From NCBI RefSeq assembly GCF_000406105.1, contig NZ_CM001974.1, positions 468,186 to 532,185 on the forward strand: a DNA stretch of 64,000 nt, written 5' to 3'. Positions 56,336-64,000 of this stretch are shown one piece after another. Numbering within the stretch: the stretch's first letter is position 1; every line of letters begins with the position of its first letter. Source of the stretch: Dickeya chrysanthemi NCPPB 402. Its GTDB lineage: Bacteria > Pseudomonadota > Gammaproteobacteria > Enterobacterales > Enterobacteriaceae. A program made the translations under genes and the position numbers. The notes beneath the pieces are model-generated. The model worked only from the letters and a program-made list of their open reading frames with translations. It ran no database searches and had not been told where the DNA came from.

Positions 56336-57598
56336 ATGGCGTGGAATCAGCCCGGTAACAACGGACAGGACCGCGACCCGTGGGGGAGCAGCAATAACAA
56401 TAGCGGCAACTCTGGCGGAAATAATAAAGGTGGACGTGATCAGGGGCCGCCTGACCTCGACGATATATTCCGTAAGCTGAGTAAGAAACTCGGCGAACTG
56501 GGTGGCAAACCGTCTGGCGCCGGTACAGGCTCGCAGGGTAACGGCAATGGTAGCCGTATTCTGGGGTTGGTCGTGGCCGCAGCTCTGGTGGTGTGGGGAG
56601 TCAGTGGCTTCTATACCATCAAAGAAGCCGAGCGTGGTGTCGTTACCCGTTTTGGTAAATTCAGCCACTTGGTGGGGCCTGGCCTGAACTGGAAACCGAC
56701 CTTTGTCGATTCGGTGCGCGCCGTCAACGTTGAGTCCGTCCGTGAGCTGGCGACATCTGGCGTGATGCTGACATCCGACGAAAATGTGGTACGCGTGGAA
56801 ATGAACGTCCAGTACCGTGTGACTCAGCCGGATAAATACCTGTTTAGCGTTACGAATGCCGACGACAGCCTGCGTCAGGCCACCGATAGCGCGCTGCGCG
56901 GGGTGATCGGTAAGTACACCATGGATAAAATCCTGACCGAAGGACGTACCATCGTGCGTACCGATACCCAACGCGTGTTGGAAGAAACCGTGCGTCCGTA
57001 TGATATGGGGATTACCCTGCTGGACGTAAACTTCCAGACCGCGCGTCCGCCGGAGGAAGTCAAAGCGGCGTTCGATGATGCCATTGCCGCGCGTGAAAAC
57101 GAACAGCAATATATCCGTGAGGCAGAAGCTTACGCGAACGAAGTTCAACCGCGCGCTAATGGTCAGGCGCAGCGAATTCTGGAAGAGTCTCGCGCTTATA
57201 AAGATCGTACAGTGCTGGAAGCGCAGGGTGAAGTGTCCCGTTTCTCGCGCCTGTTGCCGGAATATAAGGCCGCGCCGGAAATTACCCGCGAGCGTCTCTA
57301 TATCGAGACGATGGAGCGCGTACTGAGTCACACCAACAAGGTGCTGGTAAGCGACAAGAGCAACAACCTGATGGTGCTGCCGCTTGATCAACTGATGCGT
57401 GGTCAGGGCGGCGTATCAACTAACGCGCCGACAGGCGGTAATGCGATGAATCCGGCGCCGTTACGTTTGCCGTCAACTTCATCAGGCAATAGCGGTGTTG
57501 GCTACGCGCCGCGTTCTTCCGTTAACAACGGTAATATTATGGATCAGCGCCGTGCCAACGCGCAGCGTGACGAGATCATTCGCGTAGGGAGAGAATAA
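56336..57598 (+). CDS. hflK: FtsH regulator subunit HflK
   Basis: HflK (420 residues) is an SPFH/band-7 protein that with HflC forms a large periplasm-facing cage around the FtsH protease. The N-terminal cytoplasmic tail is Gly/Asn-rich (residues 1-70). The single membrane segment is at about 75-95 (ILGLVVAAALVVWGVSGFYTI) and the SPFH domain follows to about 290. TGGAGC precedes the ATG at 56336. Three bases separate it from hflC. Confidence 0.97.
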   Translation: MAWNQPGNNGQDRDPWGSSNNNSGNSGGNNKGGRDQGPPDLDDIFRKLSKKLGELGGKPSGAGTGSQGNGNGSRILGLVVAAALVVWGVSGFYTIKEAERGVVTRFGKFSHLVGPGLNWKPTFVDSVRAVNVESVRELATSGVMLTSDENVVRVEMNVQYRVTQPDKYLFSVTNADDSLRQATDSALRGVIGKYTMDKILTEGRTIVRTDTQRVLEETVRPYDMGITLLDVNFQTARPPEEVKAAFDDAIAARENEQQYIREAEAYANEVQPRANGQAQRILEESRAYKDRTVLEAQGEVSRFSRLLPEYKAAPEITRERLYIETMERVLSHTNKVLVSDKSNNLMVLPLDQLMRGQGGVSTNAPTGGNAMNPAPLRLPSTSSGNSGVGYAPRSSVNNGNIMDQRRANAQRDEIIRVGRE

Positions 57599-57601
57599 TC
57601 A

Positions 57602-58597
57602 ATGCGTAAGTCAGTCCTCTTTATTCTTGCCCTGTTACTGCTGGTGGTCTATGCCTCGCTGTTTGTGGTACAGGAAGGTCAGCGCGGCATCGTCATGCGC
57701 TTTGGTAAGGTCTTGCGTGATAACGAAAACAAACCGCTGGTGTATCTGCCCGGTTTGCATGTGAAGATCCCTTTTCTGGAATCGGTAAAAATGCTGGATG
57801 CCCGCATCCAGACGATGGAAAACCAGGCTGACCGCTTTATTACCAAAGAGCAGAAAGACCTGATCGTCGATTCCTATATCAAATGGCGTATCAGCGATTT
57901 CAGCCGTTACTATTTGGCTACCGGCGGCGGCGATGTCTCTCAGGCGGAAGTGTTGCTAAAACGCAAGTTCAGCGACCGCTTGCGTTCCGAGATCGGTCGT
58001 CTGGATGTGAAGGGTATCGTGACCGACTCCCGTGGTCAGTTGATGTCCGATGTTCGTGAAGCACTGAATGCCGGTACCGGTGAAACCACCGAAGCGGATA
58101 ACGCCATCGCTTCTGCGGCAGCGCGGGTAGAGCGTGAAACCAGTGGCGATATGCCGCGGGTTAACCCTAACAGCATGGCGGCGCTCGGGATCGAAGTGAT
58201 CGATGTACGTATCAAACAGATCAACCTGCCGACGGAAGTATCGGATGCGATCTTCCAGCGTATGCGTGCCGAACGTGAAGCGGTTGCGCGTCGTCATCGT
58301 TCTCAGGGGCAAGAGCAGGCAGAGAAGATCAAGGCTGCGGCCGACTATGAAGTGACCCGTACGCTGGCAGAAGCCGAGCGGCAGGGGCGTATCATGCGTG
58401 GCGAAGGCGATGGCGAAGCAGCCAAACTGTTTGCGGTTGCATTCAGTCAGGATCCGGCTTTCTATGGCTTTATTCGTAGCTTACGAGCTTATGAGAATAG
58501 CTTTAACAGCACCAATCAGGATGTGCTGGTGCTGAGCCCCGACAGTGATTTCTTCCGCTATATGAAATCGCCCGAAAAGAGCCTCTCTACACGTTAA
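57602..58597 (+). CDS. hflC: FtsH regulator subunit HflC
   Basis: HflC (331 residues) is the partner SPFH protein. The N-terminal membrane anchor is at about 4-22 (SVLFILALLLLVVYASLFVV), followed by QEGQRGIVMRFGK, the SPFH core and a long helical region (RMRAEREAVARRHRSQGQEQ). The ATG follows the hflK stop directly, with GGGAGAGAA as ribosome-binding site. Confidence 0.97.
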   Translation: MRKSVLFILALLLLVVYASLFVVQEGQRGIVMRFGKVLRDNENKPLVYLPGLHVKIPFLESVKMLDARIQTMENQADRFITKEQKDLIVDSYIKWRISDFSRYYLATGGGDVSQAEVLLKRKFSDRLRSEIGRLDVKGIVTDSRGQLMSDVREALNAGTGETTEADNAIASAAARVERETSGDMPRVNPNSMAALGIEVIDVRIKQINLPTEVSDAIFQRMRAEREAVARRHRSQGQEQAEKIKAAADYEVTRTLAEAERQGRIMRGEGDGEAAKLFAVAFSQDPAFYGFIRSLRAYENSFNSTNQDVLVLSPDSDFFRYMKSPEKSLSTR

Positions 58598-58620
58598 GGC
58601 TGTTTATCGCTACTCTATCA

Positions 58621-58643
58621 AGCCCGTGTTTACGGGCTTTTTT
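58621..58643 (+). terminator. Terminator after hflC
   Basis: AGCCCGT-GTTT-ACGGGCT followed by TTTTT, 24 bp after the hflC stop. Confidence 0.85.
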
Positions 58644-58660
58644 CTGTCTGGAGTTTTTTT

Positions 58661-58861
58661 ATGAATGTGAGCATCTGGCTGGCGCTGGGGTTAGTGTTGA
58701 TCATGGAAGGTTTGGGGCCGTTGCTGTTTCCTCGAATCTGGCGGCGGATGATCCTGACCATGGCGAAGTTACCCGACAATATTTTACGCCGGTTTGGCGG
58801 TGGTATTGTGGTTGCAGGATGCGTGATCTACTACATGTTGCGTAGCCGGACGGGCGGTTGA
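58661..58861 (+). CDS. yjeT: DUF2065 family membrane protein YjeT
   Basis: A 66-residue protein of the YjeT/DUF2065 family, always found between hflC and purA. It has an N-terminal membrane segment (IWLALGLVLIMEGLGPLLFP) and a second near the C-terminus (GGGIVVAGCVIYYML). Function unknown. GGAG stands 8 bases before the ATG. Confidence 0.92.
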   Translation: MNVSIWLALGLVLIMEGLGPLLFPRIWRRMILTMAKLPDNILRRFGGGIVVAGCVIYYMLRSRTGG

Positions 58862-58927
58862 AATTTCCGCTAAAAATGTGCGCAAACGTGTGCTAAAACT
58901 ACTGAAAGCCGCAAGATGAGATGCTAG

Positions 58928-60259
<1,332 letters not shown>

Positions 60260-60278
60260 TCACCATGGTTGCTGTATG

Positions 60279-60307
60279 AAAAAAGGACGGGCAGGCCCGT
60301 CCTTTTT
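60279..60307. terminator. Bidirectional terminator between purA and mpl
   Basis: AAAAAGGACGGG-CAGG-CCCGTCCTTTTT: a GC stem bounded by A and T runs, so it serves both convergent genes. Confidence 0.92.
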
Positions 60308-60361
60308 GCTATCTGTTCGCCGGCAAGCCGGTTGCCGGCGACGCACATAACCATAACTCCG

Positions 60362-61744
60362 TCAGTCTTCGTTGCTGGCAGCTTGTGCTTTGGCGTTCAG
60401 CGCATCCAGCAGTTTGTTGTGGATATTGCCGAAGCCGCCGTTGCTCATGACCAGAATATGATCGCCCGGTTGCGCAGTTTTGCTGATCATCTCCACCAGT
60501 GTATCGATATCTGCGCTCCACCAGGCGGGTTGAACACACGCGTCGGCCACTTCAGCGACCTGCCAGGGAATGTGCTGCGGCTGGAACAGGAACACCCCGT
60601 CAGCGCGTCCCAACGCCGGTGCTAACTCGTTTTTGCAATGACCCATTTTCATGGTGTTGGAACGAGGCTCCAGTACTGCGAGAATCCGTGCGGTGCCTCC
60701 TACTTTGCTGCGCAGGGCAGCCAGCGTGGCGAGAATCGCGGTTGGGTGATGGGCAAAATCATCATACACAGACACACCATGTGCGGTGCCGCGTAGTTCC
60801 AGCCGACGACGGGCGTTAATGAAACCGCCGAGCGCACGACAGGCTTCTGCCGGTGTGACGCCGACATGACGTGCCGCAGCGATTGCCATCAGGCCGTTGT
60901 GCATGTTGTGTTCGCCCACCAGATTCCAGGCGACTTCCCCCACTATCTGGTCGTTGAGGTACACCTGAAACACACTGGCGTCGGTGGTGACTTTTTTCGC
61001 TTTCCAGATACCTTCTTCACCCACCAGTTCCTGCTCGCTCCAGCATCCCATGCCCATCACCTGTTTCAAATGCAGGTCGTGAGTCGGGACGATAATGCGG
61101 CCTTTGCCCGGCACCAGACGCACCAGATGATGGAACTGTTTCTGGATAGCTTTGAGATCGTCAAAGATATCGGCGTGGTCAAATTCCAGATTATTCAGAA
61201 TGAGCGTGCGCGGGCTGTAGTGCACGAACTTGGAGCGCTTGTCGAAGAAGGCGCAGTCGTACTCGTCTGCTTCCACCACGAAGAACGGGCTGTCGCCCAG
61301 ACGTGCGGAAACCGTGAAGTTGCCCGGTACGCCGCCAATGACGAATCCCGGCTGGTAGCCGCAATCTTCCAGAATCCAGGTGACCATGCCCGCCGTCGTG
61401 GTTTTGCCGTGGGTGCCGGCGACGGCGATGACCCAGCGCTCGCGCAGCACATGGTCATGAAGCCATTGCGGGCCGGACATATACGGGATATTTTGTTCCA
61501 GCACCGCCTCAACGCAAGGGTTGCCGCGAGTCATGGCATTGCCAATGATGACCAGATCCGGAGCGGGATCCAACTGTGCGGGGTCGTACCCCTGGATCAG
61601 GATAATTCCTTGTTCTTCCAGTAAGGTACTCATTGGCGGATAGACGTTAGCATCCGAACCGGTTACCTGATGTCCTTGCGATCGGGCCAGCAACGCCAGT
61701 CCTCCCATGAAGGTGCCACAGATTCCTAAAATATGAATACGCAT
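60362..61744 (-). CDS. mpl: Murein tripeptide ligase Mpl
   Basis: Mpl (460 residues) recycles cell-wall tripeptide by joining L-Ala-gamma-D-Glu-meso-Dap to UDP-MurNAc. Mur-ligase features: N-terminal ILGICGTFMGGLALLA, P-loop AGTHGKTTTAGM, EADEYDCAFFDKRSKF, and the substrate-specific YDDFAHHPTAI and LEPRSNTMKMG. The ATG at 61744 is chosen because the family starts MRIHILGICGTFM. Divergent from fbp as in E. coli. Confidence 0.97.
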   Translation of the reverse strand: MRIHILGICGTFMGGLALLARSQGHQVTGSDANVYPPMSTLLEEQGIILIQGYDPAQLDPAPDLVIIGNAMTRGNPCVEAVLEQNIPYMSGPQWLHDHVLRERWVIAVAGTHGKTTTAGMVTWILEDCGYQPGFVIGGVPGNFTVSARLGDSPFFVVEADEYDCAFFDKRSKFVHYSPRTLILNNLEFDHADIFDDLKAIQKQFHHLVRLVPGKGRIIVPTHDLHLKQVMGMGCWSEQELVGEEGIWKAKKVTTDASVFQVYLNDQIVGEVAWNLVGEHNMHNGLMAIAAARHVGVTPAEACRALGGFINARRRLELRGTAHGVSVYDDFAHHPTAILATLAALRSKVGGTARILAVLEPRSNTMKMGHCKNELAPALGRADGVFLFQPQHIPWQVAEVADACVQPAWWSADIDTLVEMISKTAQPGDHILVMSNGGFGNIHNKLLDALNAKAQAASNED

Positions 61745-61914
61745 ACGTTTTCCATCTATATTCAGAGAGTCTGCCGTCCATTCTAACGCTTGGAATACGT
61801 CATAAGAAATGGATTTGCTAGGTACTCGCTTTCTCTTTGGGCTACACTGCAGACGCAAACGCTGGCGGTACAAAAATGAAACCGCTTTTCATTCGTAGAT
61901 TCTGGAATAGTGTT

Positions 61915-62919
61915 ATGAAAACGTTAGGCGAATTTATCGTCGAAAAACAGCACGATTTCTCTCACGCCACTGGTGAACTGACCGCACTGCTGTCGGCCAT
62001 CAAGCTGGGCGCGAAGATTATCCACCGTGACATCAACAAGGCTGGTCTGGTGGATATTCTGGGCACCAGCGGCGTTTCCAACGTTCAGGGCGAAGTGCAG
62101 ATGAAACTCGATCTGTATGCCAATGAAAAGCTGAAAGCGGCGCTGAAAGCGCGAGGCGAGGTAGCAGGGATTGCTTCCGAAGAAGAAGACGAGATCGTTA
62201 TCTTCGATGGTGAGCGCGCCGAAAATGCTAAATACGTGGTATTGATGGACCCGCTGGACGGTTCCTCCAATATCGACGTTAACGTCTCTGTAGGAACCAT
62301 TTTCTCTATTTACCGCCGTATTACTCCGCTGGGGATGCCGGTACGCGAAGAGGATTTCCTCCAGCCTGGCCACAAGCAGGTGGCTGCGGGTTACATTGTG
62401 TATGGATCGTCCACCATGCTGGTATATACTACCGGTCATGGCGTGCATGCCTTCACGTATGATCCGTCGCTGGGGGTGTTCTGCCTGTCCCACGAGCGTG
62501 TGCGCTTCCCGGAAAAAGGCAATATGTACTCCATCAACGAAGGGAATTACATTAAATTCCCGCTGGGCGTGAAGAAGTACATCAAATATTGTCAGGAACA
62601 GGATGAAGCGACGCAGCGTCCGTATACCACCCGCTATATCGGCTCTCTGGTGGCGGATTTTCACCGTAACCTGTTGAAAGGTGGGATTTACCTCTATCCG
62701 AGCACAGCCAGCTACCCGGAAGGGAAACTGCGTTTGCTGTACGAATGTAACCCGATGGCGTTTCTGGCTGAACAAGCGGGCGGTAAAGCCAGCGACGGCA
62801 AAAACCGTATTCTGGACATCGTGCCGCAGAAATTGCATCAGCGTGCGCCGTTCTTTGTCGGCAACACGTCAATGGTCGAAGATCTGGAAGGGTTCCTGCG
62901 CGACTATCCAGACGCGTAA
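61915..62919 (+). CDS. fbp: Fructose-1,6-bisphosphatase class I
   Basis: Fbp (334 residues) catalyses the key step of gluconeogenesis. Metal- and substrate-binding motifs are [55 protein letters not shown] and [22 protein letters not shown]. The ATG at 61915 matches the [12 protein letters not shown] start of the enteric family; earlier in-frame starts would add an unrelated leader. Confidence 0.98.
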   Translation: MKTLGEFIVEKQHDFSHATGELTALLSAIKLGAKIIHRDINKAGLVDILGTSGVSNVQGEVQMKLDLYANEKLKAALKARGEVAGIASEEEDEIVIFDGERAENAKYVVLMDPLDGSSNIDVNVSVGTIFSIYRRITPLGMPVREEDFLQPGHKQVAAGYIVYGSSTMLVYTTGHGVHAFTYDPSLGVFCLSHERVRFPEKGNMYSINEGNYIKFPLGVKKYIKYCQEQDEATQRPYTTRYIGSLVADFHRNLLKGGIYLYPSTASYPEGKLRLLYECNPMAFLAEQAGGKASDGKNRILDIVPQKLHQRAPFFVGNTSMVEDLEGFLRDYPDA

Positions 62920-62938
62920 ATTCATGCCGGCAAGCCAT

Positions 62939-62970
62939 ACTCAGGCCCGCTCATGCGGGCCTGAGTCTTT
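62939..62970 (+). terminator. Terminator after fbp
   Basis: ACTCAGGCCCGC-TCAT-GCGGGCCTGAGT followed by CTTTG; a 12-bp perfect stem between convergent fbp and ruvX. Confidence 0.85.
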
Positions 62971-62997
62971 GTGGCGTTGATAATCAAAACGTTGGAT

Positions 62998-63429
62998 TTA
63001 CTGCGGCCGGGCGAGCTGTTGTTCGAACCAGCTTTCCAGGATGATCACGGCTGAAGCCGCATCGACGCTGCCTTTGTCCAGCGCTCTGAATCCGCCGCGT
63101 TCAAACAGGCCTGCTCGTGCTTCCACCGTGCTGAGGCGTTCGTCGTGCAGTTCAACATTGACGCCGAAGCGGCCATGCAAACGCTGGGAAAATTTGCGTG
63201 CCCGGGCAGTCAGCGGTTGCTCGGTGCCGTCCATGTTCAGCGGTAGACCGACAATCACCAGCGCCGGCTGCCACTCGTTGAGCAGTTTCTCCACTTTCTG
63301 CCAGTCGGGTATGCCGTCCTGCGCTTTTAGCGACGTCAACGGGCGGGCGGTGCCGGTAATCTCTTGTCCGATGGCGACGCCGATACTACGGGTGCCGAAG
63401 TCAAAGGCCAGCAACGTACGATTTCCCAT
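62998..63429 (-). CDS. ruvX: Holliday-junction resolvase-like/rRNA-processing nuclease YqgF
   Basis: RuvX/YqgF (143 residues) is an RNase-H-fold nuclease that takes part in 16S rRNA 5'-end maturation. Motifs: [16 protein letters not shown] with the first catalytic Asp, [11 protein letters not shown], the acidic [11 protein letters not shown], and the final Asp in [14 protein letters not shown]. Its start overlaps the yqgE stop by one base, the usual pairing. Confidence 0.96.
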   Translation of the reverse strand: MGNRTLLAFDFGTRSIGVAIGQEITGTARPLTSLKAQDGIPDWQKVEKLLNEWQPALVIVGLPLNMDGTEQPLTARARKFSQRLHGRFGVNVELHDERLSTVEARAGLFERGGFRALDKGSVDAASAVIILESWFEQQLARPQ

Positions 63430-63992
63430 CAGGCATGCCCCGCTTCGGCGGCGATATTATGGATGTCTACGCCCAATTTTCTGGCGGCAGCGCGCCAGCG
63501 GTCGGCAATCGGTGTATTGAACAGCAGATGATGGTCGGCCGGTACGGTCAGCCAGGCGTTTTCCAGCAGTTCATTTTCCAACTGGCCGCTTTCCCAGGCG
63601 GAATAACCCAAGGCAACCAGAGTATTACGCGGCTGTTCCGGCGTACCCAGCGTTTCCAGCACATCTTTTGACGTCGTTATCATGGTTTCGTCGGAGATGC
63701 TGATGCTGGAGGCAAAACCCGGGCACGGCGAGTGCAGGATAAAGCCGCGATCGTCCGCTAACGGGCCACCAGAAAAAACCGGCTTATCGAGGCGAATCGC
63801 CATATCCCGTGGAGTGGGCGTAATTTTGAGTTTTTTGAGGATATTTTCGACGGTGAACTGTTCCATCGGTTTGTTGATGATAAGTCCCATCGCGCCGTCT
63901 TCATTGTGTTCGCAGAGGTAAATTACCGTCCGCCTGAACACGGAGTCCTGCAGAGAGGGCATCGCAATCAGAAAATGGTGCTGTAAATTCAT
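63429..63992 (-). CDS. yqgE: UPF0301/DUF179 protein YqgE
   Basis: YqgE (187 residues), a conserved cytoplasmic protein of unknown function, always next to ruvX. Family text: [55 protein letters not shown] and [22 protein letters not shown]. The start ATG is at 63992, 8 bp from the window end, so the ribosome-binding site is cut off in part. Confidence 0.95.
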   Translation of the reverse strand: MNLQHHFLIAMPSLQDSVFRRTVIYLCEHNEDGAMGLIINKPMEQFTVENILKKLKITPTPRDMAIRLDKPVFSGGPLADDRGFILHSPCPGFASSISISDETMITTSKDVLETLGTPEQPRNTLVALGYSAWESGQLENELLENAWLTVPADHHLLFNTPIADRWRAAARKLGVDIHNIAAEAGHA

Positions 63993-64000
63993 CGTCTTTA

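Overview
The window is a stretch of enterobacterial chromosome that looks like a Dickeya (Pectobacteriaceae) genome. Three things suggest this: a Klebsiella-type nif regulon in high-GC enteric codon usage, an abgRABT locus beside it, and the enteric block queG-nnr-tsaE-amiB-mutL-miaA-hfq-hflX-hflK-hflC-yjeT-purA followed by mpl/fbp and ruvX/yqgE. The genus is an inference from layout, not a database result.

Positions 1-27322 hold the nif cluster in Klebsiella order: nifK (3' end), T, Y, E, N, X, U, S, V, W, Z, M, F, L, A, B, Q. Matches to -24/-12 (sigma54) promoters can be read before nifE, nifU, nifF, nifL and nifB. NifA upstream activator sequences (TGT-N10-ACA) lie before nifE, nifU and nifB and in the nifF/nifL interval. 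Two NtrC-like sites 21 bp apart stand before nifL. The cluster is interrupted twice by AT-rich DNA. Between nifX and nifU (about 5.16-7.6 kb) are a two-TM small protein, an orphan Hcp (T6SS tube protein), and a convergent peptidoglycan-binding lysozyme with an exported immunity-like partner whose frame is broken in an A7 run. Between nifM and nifF (12.84-21.01 kb), bounded by 49-bp direct repeats (43/49 identical), is a six-gene minus-strand operon: MFS transporter, CDP-alcohol phosphotransferase (split exactly at an A AAA AAC heptamer), ATP-grasp ligase, PEP-synthase/rifampin-phosphotransferase-like dikinase, class I glutamine-amidotransferase-like hydrolase and phosphocholine-type cytidylyltransferase. 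This set reads as a self-contained pathway that phosphorylates, cytidylylates and transfers an alcohol head group, with peptide/amide chemistry and export. I do not recognise it as a described system, and it is the most interesting part of the window.

Positions 27.3-36.8 kb hold a chemoreceptor, abgR divergent from abgABT (p-aminobenzoyl-glutamate use) and the ohrR/ohr peroxide pair. Positions 36.8-44.1 kb hold a polar amino-acid ABC transporter, a GNAT acetyltransferase and two flavin-dependent luciferase-like monooxygenases. This gene set resembles the Bacillus yxe/ytm sulfur-amino-acid operons (S-(2-succino)cysteine type). Two gene relics lie in it: a substrate-binding-protein remnant and an alpha/beta-hydrolase remnant. 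Two identical tRNA-Gly(GCC) genes then flank a hydroxyacid dehydrogenase.

Positions 46.5-64 kb are conserved housekeeping genes. Here amiB is out of frame through one extra G in a G6 run. With the A7 breaks in the immunity gene and the CDP-alcohol phosphotransferase, this makes three homopolymer frame breaks in the window, so assembly error must be considered for each. A dispersed MITE-like repeat built of small hairpins occurs several times between 5 and 45 kb.
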